The translations under genes were made by a program, and so were the position numbers. This document shows positions 1 to 12,800 of a DNA stretch of 64,000 nt, piece by piece. Each line of letters begins with the position of its first letter. Within the stretch, counting starts at the first letter, position 1. Under the pieces are notes generated by a model. That model was given only the letters and a program-made list of their open reading frames with translations. It searched no databases and was not told the origin of the DNA. Source of the DNA: Liriodendron chinense (lineage: Eukaryota > Streptophyta > Magnoliopsida > Magnoliales > Magnoliaceae). The stretch lies in NCBI GenBank assembly GCA_003013855.2, contig PVNU02001548.1:310001-374000 (forward strand), written 5' to 3'.

Positions 1-577
1 CTACGCTACATGCTATTTGCTATTTTAAACATTGGTTGAAACATCAATGCCTGAGTAGGCATAATATCAAGCACTCTCCATTGTCTGCACATTGCATTTT
101 GTAGGGTGTGCTTTCAGATGTGAAGCATGTACTCTGCCAAAGTGCATCCCTTGAGCTTCATGACAGTGTCCTGCTAAGGGTCGTTTGGATGTGGGAATAA
201 CTCAATTAAAGCATGGATGCCTGTGTCGATCACATTTGAATGCAATACTCACCCATTTGGAAGAGCAGTATAAAAAACTGAATGTTGTGCCATCCAATGG
301 GGATGCTGGAATACCGCTTCCAGGACAGGCTTACACAAAAATTCTCTCTACTCCACAGCCCAGCAGACGCAACCCAACATTTCACACCTGGATTCCAGTA
401 GAGTGCATGTTCACAGTTTTGGGACCCACTTGCTAGTGCGCCGAAGTCTTGCACATGTGTGCCAGTTTAGCACATTTGCCATTGGATCATCACTTCAATA
501 TACGCTCCTGCAGCATACTCTACTGGAAAGGATGTCCAGGAGGTGATCCCATTGCAAACAGCAACTTTTATGGACAC
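1..577 (+). other. URT1 intron sequence upstream of the MITE
   Basis: No coding exon supported. It contains a GGTCGTTTGGATGTGGGAA stretch near 179 that resembles a Tourist-type terminus, but I could not find the partner end. Confidence 0.4.
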
Positions 578-896
578 CAAGGTATTCCGTAACGGTGGCC
601 ATTATGGCCACCACTGTTACCTTTACGATGTGGACCGTGGTTGTACCAGCTGTTACGGCTTGTACCAGCTGTTACGGCCCTTGTGATGGCTGTTACGGCC
701 TCTCTCTGTTTTTTTTTTTATTGAAAAAAAAAAAAAACTGAAGAACCTGTATTGGCCCCATAATGGACCTGTTACGGCTTTTATGGGGGCTGTAACGGCT
801 TTTATGGGTCATTTTTTCCATTATGGCCTTTATGACCCCGTAACATGCAACAGGTTGCCACTGTTACACCCGTAATGGCCTTTACGGCACACCATG
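578..896. mobile_element. hAT-type MITE, copy 1, in URT1 intron
   Basis: A 319-bp element flanked by an exact 8-bp direct repeat ATGGACAC (570-577 and 897-904). Termini are imperfect inverted repeats: CAAGGTATTCCGTAACGG at the left and, reverse-complemented, CATGGTGTGCCGTAAAGG at the right. The inside is made of repeated TTACGG and GGCC-containing words. An 8-bp duplication with a CAAGG terminus fits the hAT superfamily. No transposase is present. Confidence 0.8.
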
Positions 897-904
897 ATGG
901 ACAC

Positions 905-1560
905 CCTGTCTATGTAACTATGTAACCAAAAGTGACACTTGGATGTCCATGTCCAGCAGTCCAGGTGGTATGAACAGCATAGTGCCCAATTTAATATCAA
1001 TGGTTTCATGTTGTTGATTAGGAATTAATCCCAATGTATTAGAACTATTTGCTCCTTTGGTCTTATTTATGAGCCCACTCTTGCAGCTCATATATCCTTT
1101 TTTAGCTTGTCTTTGAATTTTCATGACCAGGTTTGCATATGCGACAAGCAATATTTACATAATCTTTCTGCAAAAATGGAACATTAGCATGCTCTAATTA
1201 TTCTTGAACCAATGCTTGCTGAGAACTTTTCACTTGCCAGTTGCCACATTGACTAGAGCACCATGTTTTATTCAAGTTTAAGGGTGCTCTTCAGCATACC
1301 TCCCAAATCATGGTTGCCAGGGCTTCCAGGCATACTTTTCTTGCCTGGGGTTTGGATTGGCACAGAATACAGAAAACATGGATCAGGCTTCTGTGTTCTA
1401 GCTTTTACGCCCTAAAACAGCATGGGGATGGCTACATTACTCCATCATGATTTGGTGATAGCACATTGTCATCTTGACTTGTGGAGTTATGTTGATTACT
1501 TTATTTATTTATTTAAAGTCGCATTTGCTTTCACATTTCATCTAGTTCTTTTGTGCTCAG
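905..1560 (+). other. URT1 intron sequence before exon a
   Basis: No open reading frame or repeat recognised. It ends in the polypyrimidine tract and acceptor used by exon a. Confidence 0.5.
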
Positions 1561-1929
1561 GATCACAGATCAGAGTTCTCTAGAGGACAAGTCCCCAACC
1601 ACAGAATGAGGAACCGTTTCAAAGGGATAGAATGCCGTAGCGACATAGAGAGACTCAGCCCATATTTCCTTTCAATTTATGAATCTCTGATACCACCAGA
1701 GGAAGAGAAGGCAAAGCAGAAGCAACTGCTAGCATCATTAGAAAAACTGGTCAACAAAGAATGGCCCAGTGCTCAGTTGTATCTTTACGGATCTTGTGCT
1801 AATTCATTTGGAGTTTCCAATAGTGACATTGATGTTTGCCTTGCAATAGATGATGACGATATTAGCAAGGCTGATATTTTGTTGAAATTGGCAGATATAT
1901 TGCAGTCAGATAATCTCCAGAATGTGCAG
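1561..1929 (+). CDS. URT1: URT1 exon a: nucleotidyltransferase catalytic exon
   Basis: The exon is preceded by a pyrimidine-rich tract ending TTTTGTGCTCAG and followed by GTGAGT. It encodes 123 codons in phase 0. The ATG at 1606 is internal: the reading frame stays open upstream to the acceptor (DHRSEFSRGQVPNHR precedes MRNRF), so it should not be taken as the gene start. The exon holds the GS-x-DxD catalytic signature (GSCANSFGVSNSDID). The translation running past 1929 into the intron is an artefact. Confidence 0.93.
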
Positions 1930-4900
1930 GTGAGTATGGACTACTTTGCCTTTTGGATGTTAGGATGCTCTTTGTATTCATTTGATTGTGGTTTCTGTGG
2001 TTTTTTAGGGTGTCTTTTTGGTGTACAAGCACAACTGAATTGGAACTGTGATTATTTAGTTCAATAAGATGGAATGTGCTTCGGTTATCTCCACTATTTA
2101 TTGCAATTCAAATCAATAGTTCATCCAATCACATTCTTAGGGATATATATAAAGTTTTAATTCTCAGACGGAGCATGTCCCTCCGTTCATTTATTTAGCG
2201 ATCCAGATATTTTGAAGTGCTTTATATTGAGGTGATTCAATAATGTATTTCAATTGCTAACATTGCTTCTTAGGAGCAAGTGAACTGGATTTACTTCCAA
2301 GAGGCAAGAGGAACAGTTGTGTAGAACACAAATTTCCATTGGAACATCTGGAAAAAAGATATGAAACTGCTTACCACCATGCCATTGGGCCAAAAATGGC
2401 CTTGTTCTTTTCCTCACATTGAGCAGTTAGGGATTGGCCAACTGCTGTAATTTTTTGCTTTGGCCCACATTGTGAGGCTGGCAGATGAGTGCTCTAGACT
2501 TTTTAGGCATTCTTCATGGGTTCCCATGGGAACTCATGTACACTAGCATGTCAACAAGTAATGTGCAGTTGGCATTCCTCTTCTTTTGGACATACAATCA
2601 TGCCATGTTATTGCAATCATGTGAATGATTCTGTACTCAATGATAGCTAACTATAAAATGATTCAATTGGTAGTGCATTCATCCATTAGGAAAGATTGGT
2701 TCGATTAAAATTCAGTGTCTGGAAGGATGAGTTTGAGCTGCTAAATATAGTCATATTTAAACGTGGGATTTTTTGTGGTCCGAATGGAATAGTCTAGCAA
2801 TTGCATTTCATAGACAATGAAACCTTTCAAGTCGGTTTAATTAATCCTTGAAGAAGAACTCTGTGGATGCCTGTTTAAAATTTGTCCACAGATAATAAAA
2901 CACCATGAATCATTGTGAGAGTTACCCTGTTGTATCTTCTTACTCATTACCTCTTGCTTTTAAAATACCTGTGGGCTCACAACTCACAAGCTTCACCTTA
3001 GCAAATGGGAGGATGTTCAAAAGATGAAGAGTGAGGAGGGCACATGTATAGAGAGGATCAAAGAGGAACAAAATTAGAATTGCTTGCTAGGTGGTGGCAT
3101 CAAACATGAAGTGCTTTTGAGGACAGTCGATGTGTCTAAGCATGGAGAAAAGGAGTGGGTTGGAGTTTGCAAATCAGAAAGGAATTTTTGGAACTTTGAA
3201 GTTGACTTTATGGGAAATCTCTTTGAAGTGCTCGCTGAGATGCATGTCTTTAGCAATGGGGAGGATATCTCGGCCCATGCATCATGTGGGAGTTTCTCGC
3301 AAGGGAATTTCATACTGCTTTATGTTCTAGGATAGTGCCAAGTCCCTTGTGCTAATGTTTTGGGGTCTAGTGCTCCTCCAAGAGTGAAAGCTTTCTGTTG
3401 TCTATCAAAAAAGTGAAAGCTTTCTGTTGGACAACTATATCAAATATGGTCCTCATGCAGATGAATTTTTCCCTTCCTAATATACATTTCATGTGATGGA
3501 AACTCCAGGTGTTGGGACCATTTTTTTCTCCGTGATGATATGGCTTGGAAAATTTGGATCTTTCTCTAGTATATCATGGGTGCCTCAATGGTAGAGCTCA
3601 TGGAAGGTTGGTTGGGAGGTCCTTTAGCTCGCTTCGCTTTGTCAGTTGACTATTTTGACCAAAGATGCCTGAGGGGGTGATAATGACCGATCGTATAGTG
3701 CAGTTATTCAGGGAGCTGCTTATGTCATGAGAAGTCTTCCTGGCTCCTCCCTTCTCTTGATTGGTGGGTGGGAGCTTGATGCATCTAGGCCACACGTCAT
3801 GTGTAGATGATCAATCTTGACTGCATGCTCCTAATCTTTTTCCAAAATGGAATTTGACGGACTCCGGGTTCCACTAGGTCCAGTCTGATGGCATGAAAGG
3901 TCCTATCTGAATATTTGACATTCTTATTGCAACTGTATGGCTTTGCATGTGCCCAACAGTTGGTATACACACTCCATAATGCTGGTGCCCAACAGTTGCA
4001 TGTATACTCCTATTGACTCTTACACCAATCATATAGCATTAAATGATTTGGCATCCTAACCTGTTTGCTCTTTCCAGACTATACACAACTGCACAACATA
4101 AAATTTCTATACAGTTGTATATGAGGGGCCATTCGTCTGGAATATAAGGTGTTTTACTTGGTTGGAATGCCCTTAGTTGCGGATTTTGAGCTTTTTATTT
4201 AATTTTTAACTTGTTGTTTGATATAGAATGAAAGAAGAGAAGTGAGAATGGAAAAGACAAGAAGAGGAGAATAGATGAAACGAAGAGTTAGGGTTGGATG
4301 TCTCCACCCCCCTTGCCTATATCTTTAAGTAATGAAACCAATAATCACAAAAGTACCCTTATTACAATATGATAAGTACACACTATGTGCACTAAATACA
4401 ACTGAGGGACTTTATGAACAAAAGTAAAGATAGAATGGGCCATACGATTGTACGGATCCTTATACCATTCATCTAGGTGGAAATGTACGACACTATATTC
4501 ATCATTATTAACACTCTCTCTTAAGTTGGAGGGAGCATAGAAGCAAGGTGTTCCATAACGGTGGTCGTAATGGTGGCCGTAACGGCCACCACTGTTACCA
4601 TTACGATACAGGCCGTAACGGCCGTTACGGACCCCATATCGGCCGATACGGCCCTTTTTTTATTTTATGAAAAAAACAGTTACATGACCGTTACGGGGCC
4701 GTTACGACCTGTTTTTTCTGTAACGGCCGTTACGACCCTGTAATGTGTAACGGCCACCACCGTTTCCGTTACTGTGTCGGCCGATATGGCCGACACATAA
4801 CCGTTTTGGGATACCTTGCATAGATGTCATCGATGCCTAGCTTTGAATAAATACGGGTAGACTGATTGTGATCACGAGCTTTAGTGAATATATTGGCAAG

Positions 4901-7900
4901 TTGATCCTGGGATTTGACATATGATGTAGAAATTTCACCAGTAGCATAGTAGCCTGCTCACTTATAAATGACAGTCGGCTTCATACTTTCATGAAAGATT
5001 GGGTTACTCATAATATCAGAGGCTGCCTGATTATTATAAAACAACTGCATTGGTTAACTCATTGTACAACTCATTTCCTATAAAAACTTCTTTTAATCAC
5101 AATATCTCACATGTGGTGTGAGTCATGGCTCTGTAATATGCTTTGAATGCTAGACCTGGATATAACACTATTTCTTGATTTTCCATGTAATCAAATTTCG
5201 TCTCACAAATGTGCAGCATCCAGTTGTAGACTACCTATCAGTAGGAGAACCAGTCCAATTCGAATAACAATACTCTGTAACTTGAAAATGATTAGTCATT
5301 TATATAGGACTCCTTGGTATGGTAGAATCCGAGCAATGGCATTTATGAGCGGATTTCTAGCGTAACTCATGAACTGACTAACTACACTCAAAACAGGCGA
5401 TATATATGGCCTGGTGATGTTCGAATAGATATGTTTCCCAACCAGTCTTTTATACCCTCATTCGTCTTTAACCACATCTCCTCAATCATTAACTAGCATA
5501 TTCTTTTTTTTTTTGGAAAGGCAAGCACTTTATTAGAAAGTAGCAGAGCTGTGAAAAGGAAACAATAGGACTCCAAAAGAAAGGAAAAAATAGAAACAGA
5601 CCCCACTAAAACAAAAGAAAAAATAGAAAGAAAAAGAAAAAAAACAGAAAGAAAGGAAAAAGACCACCTGACAGCCTCACGACGCTCAATCGCTAAACAA
5701 TATCAAGACTTTAGAGAAAGTTGAAGCCGAAGTGCAACTGAGGTTCCTAAACACCTTATTGTTCCTCTCAGCCCAAACAGCCCACAAGACCGCCAGCAAA
5801 AGACAACGTCACTTTCTTCTACCCAGGACACCACCGGATTCTGCATGGCACGAGCACAAAAGATGGTCAAGGGATGAAGGCATAACCCACTCGACAGCTG
5901 CTATATGGAGGATACTCCACCAAATATCCACTGAGAAAGGACAATGGATTAGGAGATGTGCGACTGATTCTTCATCCTTAAGGCATAAAGGGCACGCATT
6001 TGGGAGCAAGAAGTCTCTTCTTCGAAGGTTATCCAGCGTCAGAATCCGATTTCTCCCGGCGATCCAGCTGAAAGTAACAACTTTGGGCAGAGTACCATAG
6101 GACCAGATGTCTCCAGTGTGACTAACGGAAATAGGGAAAGTCGCAGAAGAGAGATGGCTGTAGAAAGATTTCGCAAAGAACATCCCCTGAGCTTGACAAC
6201 TTCCATACTATGGAATCCTGAGAATACGGATCAGGACGGCAGTCCTGCAAAAGTGAAAGCAATCCTATAAAATCTGTGATCTCTTCCTCGAAATTTCTTT
6301 TGAAGGGAGGTATCCACACCCCTCCTTCACCATTGTGGAAAAAGTAATCCTTAACAACCACATTCTAACTATTACACAGACGGAGGAGGGAGGGAAAAGA
6401 CTCTGCTAGCATGGATTGATCACACCACGGGTCTAACCAGAACCTGATCCTATTCCCATCCCCAAATAGAGATTTTGATCCATTGGTGTATTCATGCTAT
6501 CAGCTGGTTTAGCACTAAAAAGCCCACTTTTCGTAAATGAATCCAAGGATATGCTTCCTTTTTTAGATTAATACCTTTAATTGAGTAACTTCTATTCCAA
6601 GGAAATAACGAAGCTGCCCTAAATCTTTTATTAGAAGGTGATGTTGAAAATATTGCTTTAGATCCTCGATTCCTTTGTTATTGCTACTTGCGACTACAAT
6701 ATCATAAACATATTCGACTAACACAATCAGCCCGGAGACGTCTTGGCGTATGAAAACTGAATGATCAGCTTGACTCCGCTGTAACCCAGAGGGCACCAAC
6801 ACGACTTTACTGAACTTGTCAAACTATGGACGTAGGGAATATTTCAACCTGTGATTGCCTTTGTTAACTCGCACACCTTATTTGGGTCTGGCAGAGTAAC
6901 AAATGAGGTGGCTGCTCCAAATAGACTTCTTCAGTGAGATCTTAAAAAAGAAAGGCATTTTTTACATTTAGCTGGAATGAGGGCTTGCCATGGTTAACAA
7001 TGACAGAAATGATAACACAGATGGAGTTAAACTGGGCAACTAAGGAGAAAGTCTTTATATAATTAACTCTGAGAGCCTGAGTATATTCCTTTGCAAGAAA
7101 GCAAGCTTTTCACCTCTCCACAGTACCATCAGGTCGAGATTTAGTGATGTACACCCACTGACATCCAATATCACGCTTGCTAGCTAGAAGCTTAGCCTCC
7201 AACTGTCATTGTGTTGAAGAGCAACCATCTCTTCCTCCATGGTCTGCTTCCATCCTTTATTAGATAGAGCTTCTTGGTATGGATTATGAACATGATGTGA
7301 AAGAAAGAGACAAGGCAAATTCACAAAACATTGAGAAAAGAAACAAAATTTAAAATAGAATGTTGCGTATAAGTACATCTATTTTTCCTTAGAGCAATAA
7401 GAAGTATTTAGGAAGAGACTGAACCAAGAGGCTCATAAGAAGAGATGGAGGGTGGTACTTCATGGTTGGCTTTAACTTTTCCTTAGTCGTAGACTCGTAG
7501 TAGACTTGTATAAATTTAGATCCCTGGAGTTAATTTGTTCCATTCAACTTAATAGAGGTTATTTGAGCCCCTAGAATGTTAAATGGATTTAAAGAACCCA
7601 GGTTTATACCCACCCTTTGACTCCATCGGAAGTAAATAAAAAAAAAAAAAGGATCAGTGGAAACCAATGCACACAATTTACAGAAATAGGTGCTGATGTG
7701 TTTTGAAACAATAATGCTTCAACCACGTGCTCCAATACAATGTATACGCTGCACGGGATGCACCAAACAACCGAACATGCTTCCTGAACACCAGAAGAAG
7801 GATGATCATATACAAATCGCTCACAACTTCACACGTAGGCCATATTAGAGGCTGACACACCTAAAGAAAAACAGAACCCTAGGTTTTTAAAGAAACCCTC

Positions 7901-9786
7901 AGCACATATGATTGATGAATAACAAGGGGAGAAACAAAGGGTTTAAGAGGAGAGAGGAAAGTAGAAAGCCCTGACTTGATCGATTAGAGCTTTGATGCCA
8001 TGTAGTCTGATATAGAGAATAGGAGAAGAAGAGAGAAGATGAAGAGAAGAAGAGATGAGAACAGAAGAAAAGAAGAGTTAGTGTTGGACATCCCTACCTC
8101 CCTTGCCAGTACAATGAGATGAGTACACACTAAGGGCACTAGATACTATTAATGGATTTTATGAACAAAAATAAAGACAGTGCAACATAAATTGTATGAC
8201 CCTTTGTACCATTCATCTAGGTGGGCTGTACAATTGTACAAAAACCATATTCATCATTGTTAACATAACTATTTAATTACTTGAGACTCTTTTTAGAGAT
8301 AGTTTAGGAAAATTCTCTTTGTGGATCAGTAATGATTTATTTAATTTGCAATCGTGATTTTCAAACCTATGGACCTATTTCAACAAAATATATGCTCAGA
8401 TTCCATGAAAATAGGTACTTCTTACTAGGTTCATGTGGTGAGGAGGTTTCATATTTCTGTAAATTGTGGGTAGATCAGAGATGGTAAATGGTGTGAGGAG
8501 CATAGGCGTCCCATATAGTGCAGCTTGTGGTTATAGAGGCTAACCTAATTTTGGTATATGAATGAAGGCAGCTTGCTTTCACAGTAAAAAAATATTACAA
8601 AATAAAACTTCCATATCTATTGAGGGTGAGTTCATGGAGGATGGGATGCATATTTAAGAGGTTGGCTGCCCTCATAAAAAATCATTGAGGCGTACATTTT
8701 ATATGAAAGATAATTTTTTATTGCCAAACAAAAGGAAAAGAAATAGAATACAGAAATGGGGATGATGAGGAATCATCTCTCTTGGAACAATAAGGTGTTT
8801 AGGCTCCAAGAAGCTCCAGATGACAATCTACAAACGCCCTTAAGACTTGGCTAAAGCAACCTCATTCAATTTAGGTTTTGAAAACACTTCTACTGGGTCA
8901 CCTGACACATAAGGAAGTTCCTTTGTTGCTATCAGCCCATACTGATGATAGGCCTACAAGAAGGGACAACTTCCATAAGATCTCGCCAGCAACATCCCTT
9001 AGGCAAAGCCAGAAAGAATACCCCTATCAAATGAGGCATTACGCAAGATGGCTCTCTCAAATTACAATGCATGAATACATGGTCTACATATATGTGTTCT
9101 GAAGGCATAGGATGCAAATGTTTGGAATGATCTTTTTGTTCTTCCTCAGATGATCAATAGTTAGGACTTTATTCTTTCTCACTAGCCGACTGAAAGCGAT
9201 AGCCATTGGTGGCCTGAAGTAAGACCATGCTTGGCGGATCCTTCTCCACATTAGCTGAGTAGAACATCTTTACTGAGAAATACCCCAACCTTTCTATTTT
9301 CCACTTCCAACTATCTCTTTCTTCAAGTGATGGCTTCAGTTTCCAGTGCTGCAACAAGCCAAGGAAACACCATGTCTTTGGCATAGTAACGAAACTCTTT
9401 CCCGTCATCTCTCCCCAGTGCCTCCACCCCCCCATCTGCTCTCTCTTTCTGTGAAAACTCTCTAACCTTTTGCCATCTTTAGAAAAAATAAAAAAGAAAT
9501 GCTCCAATAGGTCATGAAATATTTATTAATAAAAGAAAGAATGGAACAAAAGCGCTAAAGACATCTGTTAAAAGGTTCACTTTTTAATTCTCCCGTTTTA
9601 TACTTCAAAATGAAGTCATGTGGGTTTACTTGCTTAACTCCCCCACAGACACTACACCAATGTGACTGCAAAATGACAGGGGGTTGCCTTTTCGTTAGAG
9701 TCAACTTATAACTGCAGAAGATGCTCCGTATAGTTGGTTGGGTGGCTTTTACTACTGTCTTTAATAAATTCTTATCTTTCAAAGAG

Positions 9787-9822
<36 letters not shown>

Positions 9823-12800
9823 GCAGAAGATGCGATGTCCCATGTCCAGTGTAGCAGGAAGCAGATGCCTGCCCATCTAAATATGCTCCTCCTTTCTGAT
9901 TTCAGTAAGTCAATATTTTCCCGAATGCTATCAGTATGTTAACTTTCCCTTTCTAATGTAGTGATAAGAAGTCATGGATTAATCAGCAATTTGTTTCGGA
10001 GCGAGTGCATTTGTTTTTTGTTTCTGTAATATTATTTAATGGTTATAGAATATGGCAATTGGAATGCAAAAATAATGGCAAGCATGTCCCCTGCTTGGTT
10101 TCTCATTGAAATTTGTTCTCAATGTTTACAGGCATTAACACGTGCGAGGGTGCCTATAGTGAAACTTATGGATCCAATTACTGAAATTTCTTGTGACATA
10201 TGCATAAATAATGTTTTGGCTGTCGTTAATACAAAGCTCCTTCGAGACTATGCACAAATAGATGCAAGATTGCAACAATTGGCTTTTATTGTGAAGCACT
10301 GGGCCAAGAAACGAGGAGTCAATGAAACATACCGCGGAACCCTATCTAGTTATGCGTGAGTTAGACATGAGCTCATACCTATCATCCTATCTGTAGCCAT
10401 TGGCAATATGCACCTTCCTCAACCAATATCATGATTCTGATGTTAATACTTAAAAGTTACAACTGCTTTTCAGGTATGTGCTAATGTGCATTCACTTCTT
10501 ACAGCTGCGCAAGCCTGCCATTCTTCCTTGCTTACAGGTCTGTGGTTTCATTTTTTTGCTGTAAATATTTCGAACCTCAGTACTCTAGGGCCATTTGCTT
10601 CTGTAGTTTCATTTTTTTACTGTAAATATTTCGAACCTTAGTATTCTAGGGCCATTTGCTCTGCCTAAACTGTGAGTGGGAGAAGAATGGCTTTGAGCTG
10701 TTTTTATCCAACTTGCAATTTGGGGGTGAAAAAGCAGGGAAAAGGGATCCTGTTAAATGTTGTTCTATTACTCTGCCCCAATCGCAAGCAGATTGATTCT
10801 GCTGAAAAAGTGGAACTAATCTCTGTTGGGGTGGACTTGGACCGTTTCTTTGGATTCTCTGCATGTTAATTTATTCAATACTATAAGTGGTAGTGTTTAC
10901 TATGTTCAAGTTGTAGATGTTGTGTTGCAGACTTCCTCTACTGTTCTCAATAAATTTTCTGTCATATACTCATATTTTGTTTTCAATACCTTGACACCTT
11001 GTCAAGTTTTCTGATGTAAGGAAATTTAGGAAAATGAACCCCAAAAAGGAAAAAAAGAAGAAGAAAAACTTATCATCATTTGTGTTTTGGGAAGCATTTT
11101 TTCTTTGGTGTGGGGGTCCTCTATTCAGTTTATGGTGTCCAAAGTTATCTGGCATCTTTGGAAAATGTCATTGAAAGGTTGCAGGTTTGGTTTTGGTTTA
11201 TGTTTTTACTCATGGAAGTGGCTTAGGGCTTCTCTTATAAGTGGTGGGAAATTTATTTTATTTTTTACTTTTTAAAGGTAAGTGAAGGGACAATTGCTCC
11301 TGTACTTTATAAAACTTCATGTTTTTTCTTTGTTTACCACAAATGTATAAAATGTTGATTTTTTTAAAGGTAATATATAAAATATTGGTATCTTTCCAAA
11401 AAACCACAAGTGTATAAAAAACCAAATATTGCAACAAAAGCCCCTATTACAAAAATGGTGATGAGGGATCATCTTGGATTTGACAGAAAATCCAAACCCC
11501 ATCCTTCTCCTATTTGCTCCCTTGGACACCTATTGAATTTGGCAGACCATGATGTCCAGCTCAAAGTCCTCCTTGCCCTTAGAAAACAACCTCCGTCTAT
11601 TCCGCTATGTTCCTAAAAGGTTCTGTTGTTACGTTCCTTGCAAATCAACTATATAACCTATAAAATTGACCTATATAATTGATAGTTTCCAAATAATCGA
11701 CCTTCTCTTTTCCAATCGAATACCATCCGTGCTTGGAAGAATTCTTGAATCTGCATAGCCATCACCATTCCATCCTGAAAAGATACAAAAACTTACACTT
11801 CATTGGTCGAGTGATCTCACAATGCATGACTATTGGTCCACCTCCTCCTTACTTTGGTGAAGGATACAAACATTGGTGGTAACCATGTTTCTCTTCCTCA
11901 AATGATCTATGGTGAGAATTTTGTTCTTTCCAATGACCCAACTGAAATTGAAAACCCTGCCGTTGATGCATTTCCTTGTTTGTAAGAATCTCCAGCGAGG
12001 GGTTCAAGACTGTAGCTCAGTGGTAGGCAGGTTGAGTTTCAGCACTGAGATCTCTGGTTCGAGCCCAGCTTACCTACTAAAAAATGATTTGACAGTAAAG
12101 ACTACCATTTTTTCCAGCCCATTGCCATTTGTCCCTTCTTTTATGAATTGGTGTGATATATCAGTTGTCCCTTTCTCACAACCTCGGATTGCACCTTTCA
12201 CGTCCAACTTACGCATTCCACAATTTTCTTCAGCAGTTAGATCTTCTAAATTTTGTCAACTGTGATCACCCGTCCTTACAAAAACCTTGGCAACCATTAT
12301 TTTCTGTCATCCTTTCTTTCTTTTTCCTTTTATCAACCGGTTAGAGAGATTTTATTCAGCCAAAACCAACGAGTGGAGAAACAAAATGGGCAAAAGCCCA
12401 ACTTACAACCATTATTTTCTTTTCACTAGCAGCCTGATAATACAACCTGGTAAAGGTCTGATTGATGAGCAATGTCATTGCACCACTTGTCCTACCAAAA
12501 CCTTACCTGGTCTCCAAACCTGAGGATCCTTGCTATCGCCTTAGGGAACATTTCTTCTACTTGAGTGCTAAAAAAAACATTTCTTCTACTTGAAACACCA
12601 CTCTCCAATCTCCATATATTTGATGCCCTATAGAGTGGCTCACAAACAGCCCTTGGAAAAGGCCTGTATTAGCATGAAATGACTTGTTTCCATAGGTTGC
12701 CTCTATTTCTAATCACCATAACCATTTACTGAGTAAAGTGACATTCATATATCTGAGTGATCTAGTCCTGCCCTCCCTTGATCTAATTGATATATATTTT

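Larger units (their letters stand above)
4212..8265 (-). mobile_element. Ty1/copia retrotransposon, deleted and hosting nested insertions
   Basis: The 5-bp target duplication TAACT lies at 4207-4211 and 8266-8270. LTRs start TGTTGTTTGATATAG / TGTAGTCTGATATAG and end TTAACA. The left LTR (3' in element sense) is 4212-4513 and the right LTR is 8001-8265. Just inside the right LTR the minus strand reads TGGCATCAAAGCTC, a degenerate initiator-Met primer site. The minus strand encodes remnants of RT (YVYDIVVASSN at about 6700; the usual YVDDI is damaged), the RT entry motif (YQEALSNKGWKQTMEEEM, about 7260) and RNase H (YSNWTGSPTDR, then QLANIFTKARDH, about 4880-5260) with stops. Gag and integrase are essentially missing. 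A hAT MITE and a LINE are inserted into it. Confidence 0.88.

Noticed and set aside
1606..2067. Apparent 153-residue protein starting at ATG 1606
   Set aside because: The frame is an exon open upstream to the acceptor at 1560 and reads into intron after 1929; the ATG is internal to URT1.
9721..9942. Frame encoding a poly-Lys run
   Set aside because: It is the translated poly(A) tail of a truncated LINE.
12010..12070. Possible tRNA gene (box A and box B words)
   Set aside because: No cloverleaf can be formed and related copies have SINE bodies; called a SINE.
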